Shown: positions 1-8,757, numbered from the stretch's first letter. The stretch is 64,000 nt of DNA from Lachnospiraceae bacterium (GCA_017621815.1 JAGASK010000041.1:1-64000), one strand, 5' to 3'. A program made the numbers and translations. Notes: a model not told the origin generated them from the letters alone.

Positions 1-1
1 A

Positions 2-1417
2 AAAATAAAAAAGAAAAAAAACCGGCAGATTATGCTGGTTACATGGTTTTTTACATTCCTGTTTCTGGGAATGATCGGATACATCACTTATTATTCTGCA
101 ACCCATAAGCAGGAACTGATTAATAACAGTTATAACGGACGACAGCAGATGCTCCTTGCACAGAACAGAAGAGGCTCCATATTTGCTGCCGGAGGTGAAG
201 TTCTTGCAAGAACGGTGGAAGATGATAACGGGAATGAAATCAGGGAGTATCCTTATCAGAATCTTTTTTCGCATATAGTGGGTTATTCTGTAAACGGAAG
301 AATGGGAGTGGAATCGCTGGCAAATTATTACCTGATTAATTCCAATGCCCCCTTATCCCAGAAAGCAAGCCTGGATGTGGCACAGGAAAAATATCCGGGG
401 GATGATGTATATACTACCCTGAATGTGGAACTGCAGCAGGTAGCGTCCACGGCCCTTGGGGTATACCGGGGAGCTATCGTGGTTACTGAGCCTGCTACGG
501 GCAGAATACTTGCCATGGTTTCAAAACCTGATTTTAATCCGGAAACAATCGAAGAACAGTGGGAGGAACTGCGTACTGACAGTGACAGCGGAATTTTGTT
601 AAACCGGGTCACCCAGGGATTGTATCCGCCGGGCTCCACTTTTAAAATAATAACGGCATTGGAATATATCAGGGAAAACCCGGATACTTACCAGAATTAC
701 AGTTATAATTGTTCCGGCGCGATTACAAAGGGACAGGACAGGATTCAGTGTTATCATGGAACTGTTCATGGAACGGTGGATTTTAAGCGGTCTTTTGCAA
801 AATCCTGCAATACTTCTTTTGCCAATATCGGCTTGTCCCTGGACCGCGATGCATTTTCCGGTACCTTATCGGATTTAATGTTTAATCAGGAACTGCCCCT
901 TACTTTAAATTACAGTCAAAGCAGGGTGGATGTAAGCGCTGATACGGCGGATTCCGATATGATGCAGGTTTCCATCGGGCAGGGAACAACGTCCATTACT
1001 CCCATGCACATGAATATGATAACCTGTGCCGTTGCCAACAAAGGAACTGTAATGAAGCCTTATGTGGTGGAAAAGGTTGAAAACAGTGCAGGCAGTGTAA
1101 TAAAAAGCTTCAATCCGTCATCATATAAAAAGATAATGAGTGAAGAAGAAGCTGCCATTTTATCTGAGTTAATGTCTGATGTTGTAACGGAAGGAACGGC
1201 ATCGAGGCTGAAAGGGCTTTCCTATACTGCGGCAGGAAAAACGGGTTCGGCAGAATACGGCACGGTAAAAGGTGACAGTCATGCATGGTTTACGGGGTTT
1301 GCCCCGGTTGAAAATCCGGAAATCTGCGTAACAATAATCATTGAAGGAGCCGGAGCAGGCGGAGACTATGCGGTTCCCATTGCCAAAAGAATTTTTGACG
1401 CTTATTTCGGTGCCTGA
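2..1417 (+). CDS. Class B penicillin-binding protein (PbpA/FtsI-like transpeptidase), 5' partial
   Basis: Peptidoglycan D,D-transpeptidase that cross-links cell-wall peptides outside the membrane. The three penicillin-binding motifs are visible. Counted from the first ATG at 32 they are S202-T-F-K205, S258-C-N260 and K403-T-G405. One membrane segment lies at the N-terminus (about residues 3-21). The frame stays open and lysine-rich upstream of the ATG to the window edge, so the real start is probably outside the window. The protein is short for a class B PBP (about 470 residues) and has a small N-terminal domain, as in the PbpA type that is usually paired with an FtsW/RodA protein. Whether it serves division or sporulation cannot be decided here. 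Confidence 0.9.
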   Translation, partial: KIKKKKNRQIMLVTWFFTFLFLGMIGYITYYSATHKQELINNSYNGRQQMLLAQNRRGSIFAAGGEVLARTVEDDNGNEIREYPYQNLFSHIVGYSVNGRMGVESLANYYLINSNAPLSQKASLDVAQEKYPGDDVYTTLNVELQQVASTALGVYRGAIVVTEPATGRILAMVSKPDFNPETIEEQWEELRTDSDSGILLNRVTQGLYPPGSTFKIITALEYIRENPDTYQNYSYNCSGAITKGQDRIQCYHGTVHGTVDFKRSFAKSCNTSFANIGLSLDRDAFSGTLSDLMFNQELPLTLNYSQSRVDVSADTADSDMMQVSIGQGTTSITPMHMNMITCAVANKGTVMKPYVVEKVENSAGSVIKSFNPSSYKKIMSEEEAAILSELMSDVVTEGTASRLKGLSYTAAGKTGSAEYGTVKGDSHAWFTGFAPVENPEICVTIIIEGAGAGGDYAVPIAKRIFDAYFGA

Positions 1418-1437
1418 AAAATAGTGGAGACGGTGAA

Positions 1438-1764
1438 ATGAAATTTTATAAATATCTTTATATTGGTGATACTGTAAAAGAACCGGCTAAAGTAAAAAGA
1501 AGGTTAAAACGCCATGCGGGGCAGCTGATTTATGTTATCTGTATTGCCTCGGGAAATGATCAGCTGGAAATATTTCACAGCGCTTATCTTAAGCAAAAAT
1601 ATTACAGATATCATCCGCCGGTTATAGTGGGAATTGCATCAAATTATGAGGAAGCAGTGGATATTGTGATGCAGATTACAAAAGAAAGTCTTCTTGCTAC
1701 AGGGGGCTGCAATTTGAAGGAATACTTAAAAATGAGAACAAAACAATCTGGAGACAAAGAATGA
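1438..1764 (+). CDS. Conserved hypothetical protein, 108 aa
   Basis: I do not recognise a named family. The protein is small, basic and soluble. It has a lysine/arginine-rich stretch at residues 16-26, then alternating hydrophobic segments that suggest a compact alpha/beta fold, and no signal peptide or membrane span. It begins 20 nt after the PBP stop with GGAG at about 1426. Its stop overlaps the start of the next gene (ATGA at 1761-1764), so it is co-transcribed and probably translationally coupled with the YtfI-like gene. Cell-envelope or sporulation neighbours are the only hint of role. Confidence 0.75.
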   Translation: MKFYKYLYIGDTVKEPAKVKRRLKRHAGQLIYVICIASGNDQLEIFHSAYLKQKYYRYHPPVIVGIASNYEEAVDIVMQITKESLLATGGCNLKEYLKMRTKQSGDKE

Positions 1765-2762
1765 TTACAGTGCTTTTGAGTATTTTAAAAATAATAGGTA
1801 TTGTTCTGTTATGTATTCTGGCTTTGATATTAACAGTGTTACTGCTGATTCTTTTTGTGCCCGTCCGGTATCAGGTAAAGGGATGCCGCAGGGAAGGAGA
1901 TGAGGTGCCGGCAAGGGCTGCTGTTAAAATTACATGGCTGTTACATATACTGAATGCTGCTTTCAGGTATCCTGAGGAGCCTTATATTAAGGTCAGAATA
2001 TTCTGCTTTACTGTTTTTTCTACCCTAAAGAAAGAAACGCCTGAAGGAAAAACGGAGGAAAAGGCAGAAGAGAAAGCGAATGACAAAACGGCAGAGAAAG
2101 CGGAAGATAAAGGAAAACAGGACGACGCCGGAACTCTGGAGAAAGAAAAAAGTGCAGCTGAAAATAAGTCTCCTGTCAGGGATGAGGACGCAGAACAAAA
2201 GGAAGCCGTTAAAACCCGGACGCCTGATGAAGGTAATGAAAAGCCGGAGCCTGAAACGGGGCAGAATGATGAAAATGAAGAGGAAGAACCTACGGTTTTT
2301 AGATTTATCCAAAAGCTGATTGCAATATTGAAAAATATTAAGTACACAATATGCAAAATATGTGATAAGATTAAAGAGATTATTCAAAACATCAGGTATT
2401 ATATAAAAATTGTTCAAAGCGACAGTTTTCGAAGTGCGTTCCGGGTATGCAGGGAAGAAGCTTTAAAACTCATTAAAAGCATACTTCCGGGGAAAATTAC
2501 AGGAGATTTTGTCATTGGGCTGGGAGATCCTGCAAAAACGGCACAAATACTTTCCGTACAGGGTATTTTATATCCGGTAATTGGAAATCATATCAATATT
2601 ACACCTGATTTTGAGCGTTCGGTTTTTGAAGGTGATTTTTTCATCAAAGGAAAAGTTACGGTGTTTCGGGTTTTGAAAACAGCCGCAAAAGTATATTTCA
2701 ACAAGGACTTGCGTAAAGTAATACGATTATTCAAAAAGGGAGGCAGTATTAATGGCAGATAA
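1761..2762 (+). CDS. DUF2953 membrane protein (YtfI-like)
   Basis: 333 residues. A hydrophobic N-terminal membrane segment (about residues 5-30) is followed by a short beta-type domain. Then comes a long Glu/Lys-rich, low-complexity linker (about residues 93-180) and a C-terminal domain with the conserved FVIGLGDP-type stretch near residue 248. This matches DUF2953, the family of Bacillus YtfI, which is encoded next to YtfJ. Here it overlaps the ytfJ-like gene by 11 nt, the same pairing. Function is unknown; the partnership suggests a sporulation or spore-germination role. The charged linker is longer than I expect for the family and may be a flexible tether. Confidence 0.8.
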   Translation: MITVLLSILKIIGIVLLCILALILTVLLLILFVPVRYQVKGCRREGDEVPARAAVKITWLLHILNAAFRYPEEPYIKVRIFCFTVFSTLKKETPEGKTEEKAEEKANDKTAEKAEDKGKQDDAGTLEKEKSAAENKSPVRDEDAEQKEAVKTRTPDEGNEKPEPETGQNDENEEEEPTVFRFIQKLIAILKNIKYTICKICDKIKEIIQNIRYYIKIVQSDSFRSAFRVCREEALKLIKSILPGKITGDFVIGLGDPAKTAQILSVQGILYPVIGNHINITPDFERSVFEGDFFIKGKVTVFRVLKTAAKVYFNKDLRKVIRLFKKGGSINGR

Positions 2763-3159
2763 TAATTTTTCAGGGGTAATAGATTCCCTTATGAAGGGAA
2801 TGAATACCATTTTATCCACGAAGACGGTAGTAGGCGAAGCGACAAAGCTTCCGGATGATACCATTATTTTACCCCTTGTGGACGTCAGCTTTGGTGTAGG
2901 AGCCGGAGCCAGCGTGGGAGATAAGAAAAACGGAGGAGCAGGCGGATTCAGCGGCAAGATGACGCCAAGTGCAGTACTTGTTATTAAAAACGGTACCACT
3001 AAGCTGGTAAACATTAAAAATCAGGATACCATGACCAAGGTGCTTGATATGATTCCTGATATTGTGGATAAGTTTACTGCCCCTAAGGAAGAAATGATCA
3101 AGGATGAAGAAGCAGTTGAAATTGCATTCCCTGAGGAAGATGAAAAGGACAGGCAATAA
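2752..3159 (+). CDS. ytfJ: GerW family sporulation protein YtfJ
   Basis: 135 residues. The pattern fits the GerW/YtfJ family: an N-terminal helix, then a central region with the glycine-rich GVGAGAS segment (about residues 49-55) and a second glycine-rich GGAGGFSG stretch, then PSAVLVIKNG. The acidic tail is typical of clostridial members. In Bacillus YtfJ/GerW is made during sporulation and affects germination. The ATG at 2752 lies inside the end of the upstream YtfI-like gene, which supports co-expression. This gene is one of the best hints that the organism can form spores. Confidence 0.92.
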   Translation: MADNNFSGVIDSLMKGMNTILSTKTVVGEATKLPDDTIILPLVDVSFGVGAGASVGDKKNGGAGGFSGKMTPSAVLVIKNGTTKLVNIKNQDTMTKVLDMIPDIVDKFTAPKEEMIKDEEAVEIAFPEEDEKDRQ

Positions 3160-3210
3160 ACTCCTTTTAATTGCATAAGATGAATTAAGAAGCATAAGTA
3201 GGTTTGCAGC

Positions 3211-3354
3211 ATGAAAAAGATGATTGGATTTATAGCGTTTTGGATTGCAGTGGGAATGTTACTTATGCTTTTTCTTGCACGTCATTATCTGGTGGGACTG
3301 ATTATTATTGCATTGCTGTTATTAATAGGGTACAATTTCTTCTATTGTGATTAA
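3211..3354 (+). CDS. Small two-segment membrane protein, 47 aa
   Basis: A short reading frame beginning MKKMIGFIAFW and ending FFYCD. It has two hydrophobic stretches (about residues 5-22 and 27-45) separated by a short polar ARHY turn, which fits a helical hairpin in the membrane. Upstream GTAGG and TTTGCAGC offer only a weak ribosome binding site. The stop at 3352-3354 lies 22 nt before the next start. Small hydrophobic proteins of this kind are common beside ytfJ-type genes in Clostridia, but I cannot assign a function. Confidence 0.65.
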   Translation: MKKMIGFIAFWIAVGMLLMLFLARHYLVGLIIIALLLLIGYNFFYCD

Positions 3355-3376
3355 TTTTTTTATTGGAGATACACAC

Positions 3377-3949
3377 ATGGATATTTTTGATGAAACTGTA
3401 AATACGGGACAAGCTTTTGAAAAAAAACTTACGGATGGTTCCAAAGAAGAACTGGATGAATTAAAGGCGTGGCTTTTTAAGGAAAATATCAGGGTTGAAA
3501 TGGCAAAAAGTGAATTAAAGCACCTGGAAGAAGAATTTCTGAAAGAAAAGCAGAAGTTTCAGAAGGAAATGAAGGAAATAAACGGACAGCTTGATATCCA
3601 GAGAAAACGGCTGAAACAGGATGAAGCATTTTTTGACAAAAAGATGGACATCCTTAAAAACGGATTTATTCAGCTTGATGCGGAAAGAAAAAAGCTGGAA
3701 AAGGATATAATAAATTTTGAAGCACGGAAGGATGCTCATGAAAGCTTCAGAAAACAGGAGAAGAGTGTGGATGTGGCCCGGTTTTTATTTCAGGGCGTGA
3801 AAAGCCAGCTTGCGCTGAAAAAGCGGTACAAGGATTTGATTAAGATGTTTCATCCGGATAATATAGCGGGAGACCATGAGATGGTTTTAATTATCAATTC
3901 CGCGTATGAAAAATTAAAAGAGGATTATGAGATGGGAAAACATGCATGA
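3377..3949 (+). CDS. Coiled-coil protein with C-terminal J-domain-like motif
   Basis: 190 residues from the ATG at 3377, chosen because GGAGA sits 8 nt upstream; an earlier in-frame ATG at 3347 has no such site. Residues about 20-135 are a charged heptad-rich coiled coil. The C-terminal 40 residues read as helix, H159-P160-D161, then a helix with NSAYEKLKEDYE. That is the layout of a DnaJ J-domain, whose HPD triad stimulates DnaK ATPase. A J-domain at the C-terminus behind a long coiled coil is unlike classical DnaJ, so this may be a specialised DnaK co-chaperone. Its target is unknown. Confidence 0.7.
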   Translation: MDIFDETVNTGQAFEKKLTDGSKEELDELKAWLFKENIRVEMAKSELKHLEEEFLKEKQKFQKEMKEINGQLDIQRKRLKQDEAFFDKKMDILKNGFIQLDAERKKLEKDIINFEARKDAHESFRKQEKSVDVARFLFQGVKSQLALKKRYKDLIKMFHPDNIAGDHEMVLIINSAYEKLKEDYEMGKHA

Positions 3950-3956
3950 TGGCATG

Positions 3957-3990
3957 AAAAAACTGCTATACTTTTCAGTATAGCAGTCTT
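3957..3990 (-). terminator. Bidirectional terminator between J-domain-like gene and rpmB
   Basis: A perfect 10-bp stem (3962-3971 with 3978-3987) has a 6-nt loop. On the minus strand the stem is followed by six T, a good intrinsic terminator for rpmB. On the plus strand it can also end the convergent upstream operon, though with a poorer T-run. Confidence 0.85.
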
Positions 3991-4005
3991 AAATCCATTC
4001 AATGA

Positions 4006-4191
4006 TTAAGCTCTTTCGACTTTTCCGGATTTTAAACAATTTGTACAAACGTGCATTCTTTTAGGAGTTCCGTTTACATTACATTTAACACTTTTAATAT
4101 TTGATTTCCAAATTCTGTTAGATCTTCTATGAGAATGGCTTACGTTATTACCAAAATGAACGCCTTTACCACAAATATCACATTTAGCCAT
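4006..4191 (-). CDS. rpmB: 50S ribosomal protein L28
   Basis: 61 residues, the normal bacterial L28 length. It starts MAKCDICGKG and contains the NVSHSHRRSNR block and the C-terminal CTNCLKSGKV. The two Cys-X-X-Cys pairs make it the zinc-binding form. The ATG at 4191 was chosen because AGGAGGTG lies just upstream (about 4196-4204) and the protein matches the family start; a further upstream in-frame start would add six unrelated residues. It is a single-gene unit facing away from the Asp23 operon. Confidence 0.98.
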   Translation of the reverse strand: MAKCDICGKGVHFGNNVSHSHRRSNRIWKSNIKSVKCNVNGTPKRMHVCTNCLKSGKVERA

Positions 4192-4243
4192 CGTTGCACC
4201 TCCTAACAATTAATAATATCTATGTGCTTATTTTATAATTTTA

Positions 4244-4261
4244 TGCGGATATATATCCGCA
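4244..4261. promoter_or_regulatory. Perfect 18-bp palindrome upstream of rpmB
   Basis: The sequence TGCGGATATATATCCGCA reads the same on both strands and sits about 53 nt upstream of the rpmB start. It could be an operator or a leader hairpin. The rpmB promoter itself is not clear by eye; an AT-rich TATAAAAT lies between the palindrome and the ribosome binding site. Confidence 0.5.
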
Positions 4262-4370
4262 ACAGTTGTATAATATCAGAAAAACGCTGATAATGCAAGT
4301 AAAAATTTAAAATGTTTTTAAACGAACTAAAAAACATTTTTCAAAATATTACAAATCATGAAATTTGTGG

Positions 4371-4399
4371 TTTCATTTTTTGGCGATTAAGGGTATAAT
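4371..4399 (+). promoter_or_regulatory. Putative promoter of the Asp23-FakA operon
   Basis: A perfect TATAAT at 4394-4399 is preceded at 17 nt by a weak -35, TTTCAT (4371-4376). It lies about 70 nt upstream of the Asp23 gene. The stretch 4262-4370 before it is AT-rich with no gene visible. Confidence 0.5.
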
Positions 4400-4468
4400 C
4401 AAAATATGTGATTGTGACTATTAAGGACAAAGTCCCGAATAGATATGTAAAATTTAAGGAGGCAGCCT

Positions 4469-4828
4469 ATGAAATCTTCTTCAATGAATACCCATATGGG
4501 GAATATTACGATTGATAATGAAGTAATTGCCCAGTATGCAGGCAGTGTGGCTATGGAATGCTTCGGTATTGTGGGCATGGCAGGCATTAATGTGAAGGAC
4601 GGTCTGGTTAAATTACTGAAAATGGACAGTATGACCAGAGGGATCAATGTTTCTATTAAAAATAATAAACTTACATTGAATTTTCACGTAATTGTTGCAT
4701 ATGGCGTAAGTATTCTTGCGGTATCTGATAATTTAATCAGCAATGTAAAATACAAGGTAGAAGAATTTACCGGAATTGAAATCGAAAAAATAAACATCTT
4801 TGTTGAAGGTGTTAGAGTGATTGATTAA
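4469..4828 (+). CDS. Asp23/Gls24 family protein
   Basis: 119 residues with the Asp23 pattern: an N-terminal G-N-I-T-I-D-N-E-V-I-A stretch, the MECFGIVGMAG segment and the VAYGVSILAV block. Family members are linked to envelope stress and, as single copies beside DAK2-domain genes in Firmicutes, are thought to go with fatty-acid kinase. AAGGAGG stands 6 nt before the ATG. The next gene (fakA) begins 12 nt after the stop, so the two form one operon. The protein has no membrane span. Confidence 0.92.
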   Translation: MKSSSMNTHMGNITIDNEVIAQYAGSVAMECFGIVGMAGINVKDGLVKLLKMDSMTRGINVSIKNNKLTLNFHVIVAYGVSILAVSDNLISNVKYKVEEFTGIEIEKINIFVEGVRVID

Positions 4829-4840
4829 GGAGGATATGTT

Positions 4841-6499
4841 GTGGCTAATACAATCGACGCTAAGTTACTTTCAAAGATGTTCTTAGCTGGTGCAAAAAAT
4901 TTGGAATCCAAAAAGGAATGGATTAATGATTTAAATGTATTTCCTGTGCCGGACGGTGATACCGGTACGAATATGACGCTTACGATTATGTCTGCGGCAA
5001 AAGAGGTTTCCGCAATGGAAGAACCTGATATGCTTTCCTTGTGCAAGGCAATTTCATCCGGTTCCCTTCGTGGGGCAAGAGGAAACTCAGGCGTTATTCT
5101 GTCACAGCTGTTCAGGGGATTTACGAAATCTATCAGAGAGTATGATGAATTGAATGTGGCCATTTTAGCAGATGCCTTTGAAAAAGCTGTAGAAACAGCC
5201 TATAAGGCTGTCATGAAGCCCAAAGAAGGTACTATTCTTACGGTGGCAAGAGGCGGCAGCGAAAGAGCGAGGCAGCTGGCAGAAGAAGGCTGTGAGGATT
5301 TATCCTGTTTTATTGAGGAAGTAATTAAGTATGCCGATGAAGTTCTTGAAAAAACTCCGGAAATGTTACCTGTTTTAAAGCAGGCAGGCGTTGTGGATTC
5401 CGGCGGACAGGGGCTTATGCAGGTCTTAAAAGGAGCTTATGATGCGTTCCTGGGCAAGGAAATTGATTTGTCAATTCCTGAAGTAACACATGTAAAGCCT
5501 ACACAAATGAATATGGATGCACAGGCAGAAGCAGATATTAAATTTGGCTATTGCACGGAATTTATTATTATGCTGACCAGGAATTTCAATATTAAGCAGG
5601 AAATTGATTTCAAAGAATATCTGGAATCCATTGGTGATTCTATTGTAGTGGTTGCAGATGATGATGTGGTTAAGGTACATGTACATACCAATGACCCGGG
5701 TCTTGCAATTCAGAAAGCTTTGAAATACGGTGCCCTTTCCAATATGAAGATTGACAATATGCGCCTTGAGCATCAGGAAAAGCTTTTCAAAATGGAAGAG
5801 ACTGCAAAAGCACAGGAAAAAGAAGAGGAAATGCCTCATAAGGATACAGGCTTTATTGCCGTATCTGTCGGTAACGGAATTAATGAAATTTTTAAAGGCC
5901 TTGGTGTAGACTACATTATTGAGGGCGGACAGACCATGAACCCCAGCACAGAGGATATGCTGAACGCCATCGATAAGGTAAATGCGGATACTGTTTTTAT
6001 TCTTCCTAACAATAAGAATATCATTCTTGCTGCAAATCAGGCACAGGCTATGACGGATGATAAGAAAATTATTGTAATTCCCACTAAGACAGTGCCCCAG
6101 GGAATTACAGCGGTAATTAATTATGTTCCTGACATGTCAGCAGAAGATAATGCAGAGACTATGAATTCCGAAATCGGCAATGTGAAAACAGGACAGGTTA
6201 CTTATGCTGTAAGAGATACTGTTATTGATGATAAGGAAATTAAACAGGGCGATTATATGGGTATCGGAGATGCCGGAATCCTTTCTGTAGGTGCGGATGT
6301 AGCAGATGTTACTTTCTCAATGGTTCAGGAAATGATGGATGATTCCCTTGAATTAATCAGTATTTATTATGGTGCGGATGTAACGGAAGAGGATGCAGAA
6401 AAATTGAAGGCAAAGGTTGAAGAGGCTTATCCTTCCTGTGATGTTGAATTACAGTATGGCGGTCAGCCGATTTACTACTATATTGTTTCTGCTGAATAA
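4841..6499 (+). CDS. fakA: Fatty acid kinase catalytic subunit FakA (DAK2 domain protein)
   Basis: 552 residues, the usual length. The N-terminal DhaL/DAK2 domain carries the ATP-binding VPDGDTGTN motif (D38 and D40) and the RGARGNSGVILSQ stretch. The middle and C-terminal domains match the YloV/FakA architecture, ending with PIYYYIVSAE. FakA phosphorylates fatty acids held by a DegV-type FakB protein, so that exogenous fatty acids can enter phospholipid synthesis. The start is GTG at 4841, directly behind AAGGAGG, which overlaps the stop of the Asp23 gene. A candidate FakB is encoded at 8758, two genes downstream. Confidence 0.92.
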   Translation: MANTIDAKLLSKMFLAGAKNLESKKEWINDLNVFPVPDGDTGTNMTLTIMSAAKEVSAMEEPDMLSLCKAISSGSLRGARGNSGVILSQLFRGFTKSIREYDELNVAILADAFEKAVETAYKAVMKPKEGTILTVARGGSERARQLAEEGCEDLSCFIEEVIKYADEVLEKTPEMLPVLKQAGVVDSGGQGLMQVLKGAYDAFLGKEIDLSIPEVTHVKPTQMNMDAQAEADIKFGYCTEFIIMLTRNFNIKQEIDFKEYLESIGDSIVVVADDDVVKVHVHTNDPGLAIQKALKYGALSNMKIDNMRLEHQEKLFKMEETAKAQEKEEEMPHKDTGFIAVSVGNGINEIFKGLGVDYIIEGGQTMNPSTEDMLNAIDKVNADTVFILPNNKNIILAANQAQAMTDDKKIIVIPTKTVPQGITAVINYVPDMSAEDNAETMNSEIGNVKTGQVTYAVRDTVIDDKEIKQGDYMGIGDAGILSVGADVADVTFSMVQEMMDDSLELISIYYGADVTEEDAEKLKAKVEEAYPSCDVELQYGGQPIYYYIVSAE

Positions 6500-6555
6500 T
6501 CATTCTGATAACAAAACCGGACAGCAGTGCGCTTATGAGCCTGCGTTTGGTTTGA

Positions 6556-6584
6556 CAAAAGGACGGCAACCACCGTCCTTTTTG
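6556..6584 (+). terminator. Intrinsic terminator after fakA
   Basis: The 10-bp stem AAAAGGACGG with CCGTCCTTTT (6557-6566 and 6573-6582) has a 6-nt loop and a T-run. The recG start follows 30 nt later, so recG needs read-through or its own promoter. Confidence 0.85.
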
Positions 6585-6616
6585 TATAACAATATTTGAA
6601 TCTGGGGCTTTATATT

Positions 6617-8674
6617 ATGGACTATTCGGATGATATAACGAAATTAAAAGGAATAGGGGATAAAACAGCCAAGCTTTTTTGCAGGCTGGATATTTATACG
6701 GTAAGAGATTTGCTTCATCATTTTCCAAGAAATTATGAATTGTTCGGACCGCCTGTAAAAATTGCCGATGCACCTTTAGAAGAGCCTGTAACTTTGGAGC
6801 TTACACTGCTTTCAGGCTTTCAGTGGAAAAAAATCAGGCAGTTGACTATCGGGACGGGATTTGCAGCTGATGATACAGGACGGATTGCCATTACTTATTT
6901 TAATGCACCTTATTTGAAAAATGTGCTTAAAAGCGGAGGCGTGTATCTTGTCAGGGGAAAACTGAAAAGGGAGAGAGGCGTCCTTCGGATGGATCAGCCG
7001 AAGCTGTTTACTTATGAAGAATATGCCAAAAAGACAGGAAGCCTTCAGCCATGCTACGGATTGACAGCCGGACTTACCAACAATGCTGTGATGAAAGCAA
7101 TGAAACAGGCTCTTGAAGCAGCTGATGAAGAAGAATATCTGCCCGGAAGCATTTGTGAAGAATACGGGCTTATTTCAAGAAAGCAGGCCTTTAAGGATAT
7201 CCATTTTCCAAAAAACTATGAAGATATGCTGAAGGCCAGAAAACGGCTTTCTTTTGATGAGTTTTTTCTGTTCCTATTGTCTCTGCGGAAGCTGAAGGAA
7301 GTGAATGAAGAACAGATTTCGATATATCCTATGATTGAAACGGCGGATGCTTCGCGTTTGATAGAAGCCCTTCCCTATCAATTAACCGGTGCCCAGCTGC
7401 GGGTGTGGGAGGAAATCAAGGCCGATTTGCTCAGCGGAAAGGTTATGAACAGACTTGTACAGGGGGATGTAGGTTCCGGAAAAACTATTTTGGCCTTTCT
7501 TTCCCTGATTATGGCTGTCTCAAACGGTTATCAGGGGGCATTGATGGCACCTACCGAAATTCTGGCACAGCAGCATTATGAACAGCTGCTTTCCATGATA
7601 ACAAAATATAACCTGCCTTTAAAACCGGTGCTTCTGACCGGGTCGGTAACAGCCGCAGGTAAAAAGAAAATATATGAGAAAATTGAATCAGGAGAAGCTA
7701 ATGTAATAATAGGAACTCACGCCCTGATTCAGGAAAAAGTAAATTACCGCAATCTTGCCCTTGTAATTACGGACGAACAGCACAGATTCGGGGTGAAACA
7801 AAGGGAAAGCTTAAGCGATAAGGGAAATCATGCACATGTTCTTGTTATGAGCGCCACGCCAATTCCCAGGACTCTGGCGATTATTCTGTATGGGGATTTA
7901 CATTTGTCCATGGTGGATGAGCTTCCTTCAAACAGGCTGCCGATTAAAAACTGCGTTGTAAATACCGGCTACAGAAAAAAAGCATATGAATTTATTTCAA
8001 AAGAAGTCTCAATGGGGCATCAGGTTTATGTTATATGTCCCATGGTGGATGAAAATGAAAATGCCGGGGATATTGAAAATGTAGTGGAATATTCAAAAAA
8101 ACTGAGAAATGAGCTTCCTGAAAAAATCCATGTGGAATTTTTACATGGGAAAATGAAAGCTGTCGAAAAACGGAGGATTATGGAAGAGTACAGTGCGGGA
8201 AATATAGATGTGCTTGTTTCTACTACAGTGATTGAAGTGGGGATTAATGTGCCGAACGCAACTGTGATGATGGTTGAAAATGCAGAGCGTTTCGGGCTTG
8301 CCCAGCTTCATCAGTTGCGGGGAAGAATCGGAAGAGGAAATGCCCAGTCTTACTGCATTTTTGTCAGCGGAACCGATAAGGAGCATTCCATGGAACGGCT
8401 GAAAATCCTGAATAAATCCAATGACGGATTTTTTATTGCGGAAGAGGATTTGAAACTGCGGGGACCGGGAGATTTATTCGGCATCAGGCAAAGCGGCGCC
8501 ATGGAGTTTAAAATAGCTGATATTTATCAGGACAGCGGGCTGCTGAAGAAAATAAGTGTAACGGTAGATGATATTATTCGTGAAGATGAGAATCTTGAAA
8601 CGGAAAAGTATGTTTCCATAAAAAGGTATTTAGAGCAAAATCAGGCAAATTTTATTGACTTTAGAACAATCTGA
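6617..8674 (+). CDS. recG: ATP-dependent DNA helicase RecG
   Basis: 685 residues. The helicase regresses stalled replication forks and branch-migrates Holliday junctions. The N-terminal wedge/OB domain (about residues 1-230) is followed by the superfamily 2 motor: Walker A GDVGSGKT at 283-290, the DEQH box at 386-389, MSATPIPRTLA, and the motif VI region QLRGRIGRG. The C-terminal GPGDLFGIRQSG is typical of RecG. The ATG at 6617 is preferred; a TTG 21 nt earlier lies almost in the terminator and would add seven unconserved residues. The first residues give the canonical ITKLKGIG start. Confidence 0.96.
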   Translation: MDYSDDITKLKGIGDKTAKLFCRLDIYTVRDLLHHFPRNYELFGPPVKIADAPLEEPVTLELTLLSGFQWKKIRQLTIGTGFAADDTGRIAITYFNAPYLKNVLKSGGVYLVRGKLKRERGVLRMDQPKLFTYEEYAKKTGSLQPCYGLTAGLTNNAVMKAMKQALEAADEEEYLPGSICEEYGLISRKQAFKDIHFPKNYEDMLKARKRLSFDEFFLFLLSLRKLKEVNEEQISIYPMIETADASRLIEALPYQLTGAQLRVWEEIKADLLSGKVMNRLVQGDVGSGKTILAFLSLIMAVSNGYQGALMAPTEILAQQHYEQLLSMITKYNLPLKPVLLTGSVTAAGKKKIYEKIESGEANVIIGTHALIQEKVNYRNLALVITDEQHRFGVKQRESLSDKGNHAHVLVMSATPIPRTLAIILYGDLHLSMVDELPSNRLPIKNCVVNTGYRKKAYEFISKEVSMGHQVYVICPMVDENENAGDIENVVEYSKKLRNELPEKIHVEFLHGKMKAVEKRRIMEEYSAGNIDVLVSTTVIEVGINVPNATVMMVENAERFGLAQLHQLRGRIGRGNAQSYCIFVSGTDKEHSMERLKILNKSNDGFFIAEEDLKLRGPGDLFGIRQSGAMEFKIADIYQDSGLLKKISVTVDDIIREDENLETEKYVSIKRYLEQNQANFIDFRTI

Positions 8675-8683
8675 CAGTATGAT
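8655..8683 (+). promoter_or_regulatory. Sigma-A type promoter for the DegV gene
   Basis: TTGACT (8655-8660), a 17-nt spacer and TATGAT (8678-8683). The -35 lies inside the end of recG. This would give a leader of about 68 nt before the TTG start at 8758. Confidence 0.65.
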
Positions 8684-8757
8684 ATATTTGTATGTTTATG
8701 TTTTCAAAACACAAGATATTGTGTTTAAGTACTATTTTTGAAAGAGAGGAAACACAG

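Noticed and set aside
2025..2417. Overlapping open frames on both strands with Phe/Ser- or Arg/Lys-rich proteins
   Set aside because: They are shadows of the Glu/Lys-rich low-complexity linker of the DUF2953 gene.
6417..6599. Short plus-strand frame spanning the end of fakA and its terminator
   Set aside because: It overlaps fakA and crosses the terminator hairpin; no conservation is apparent.
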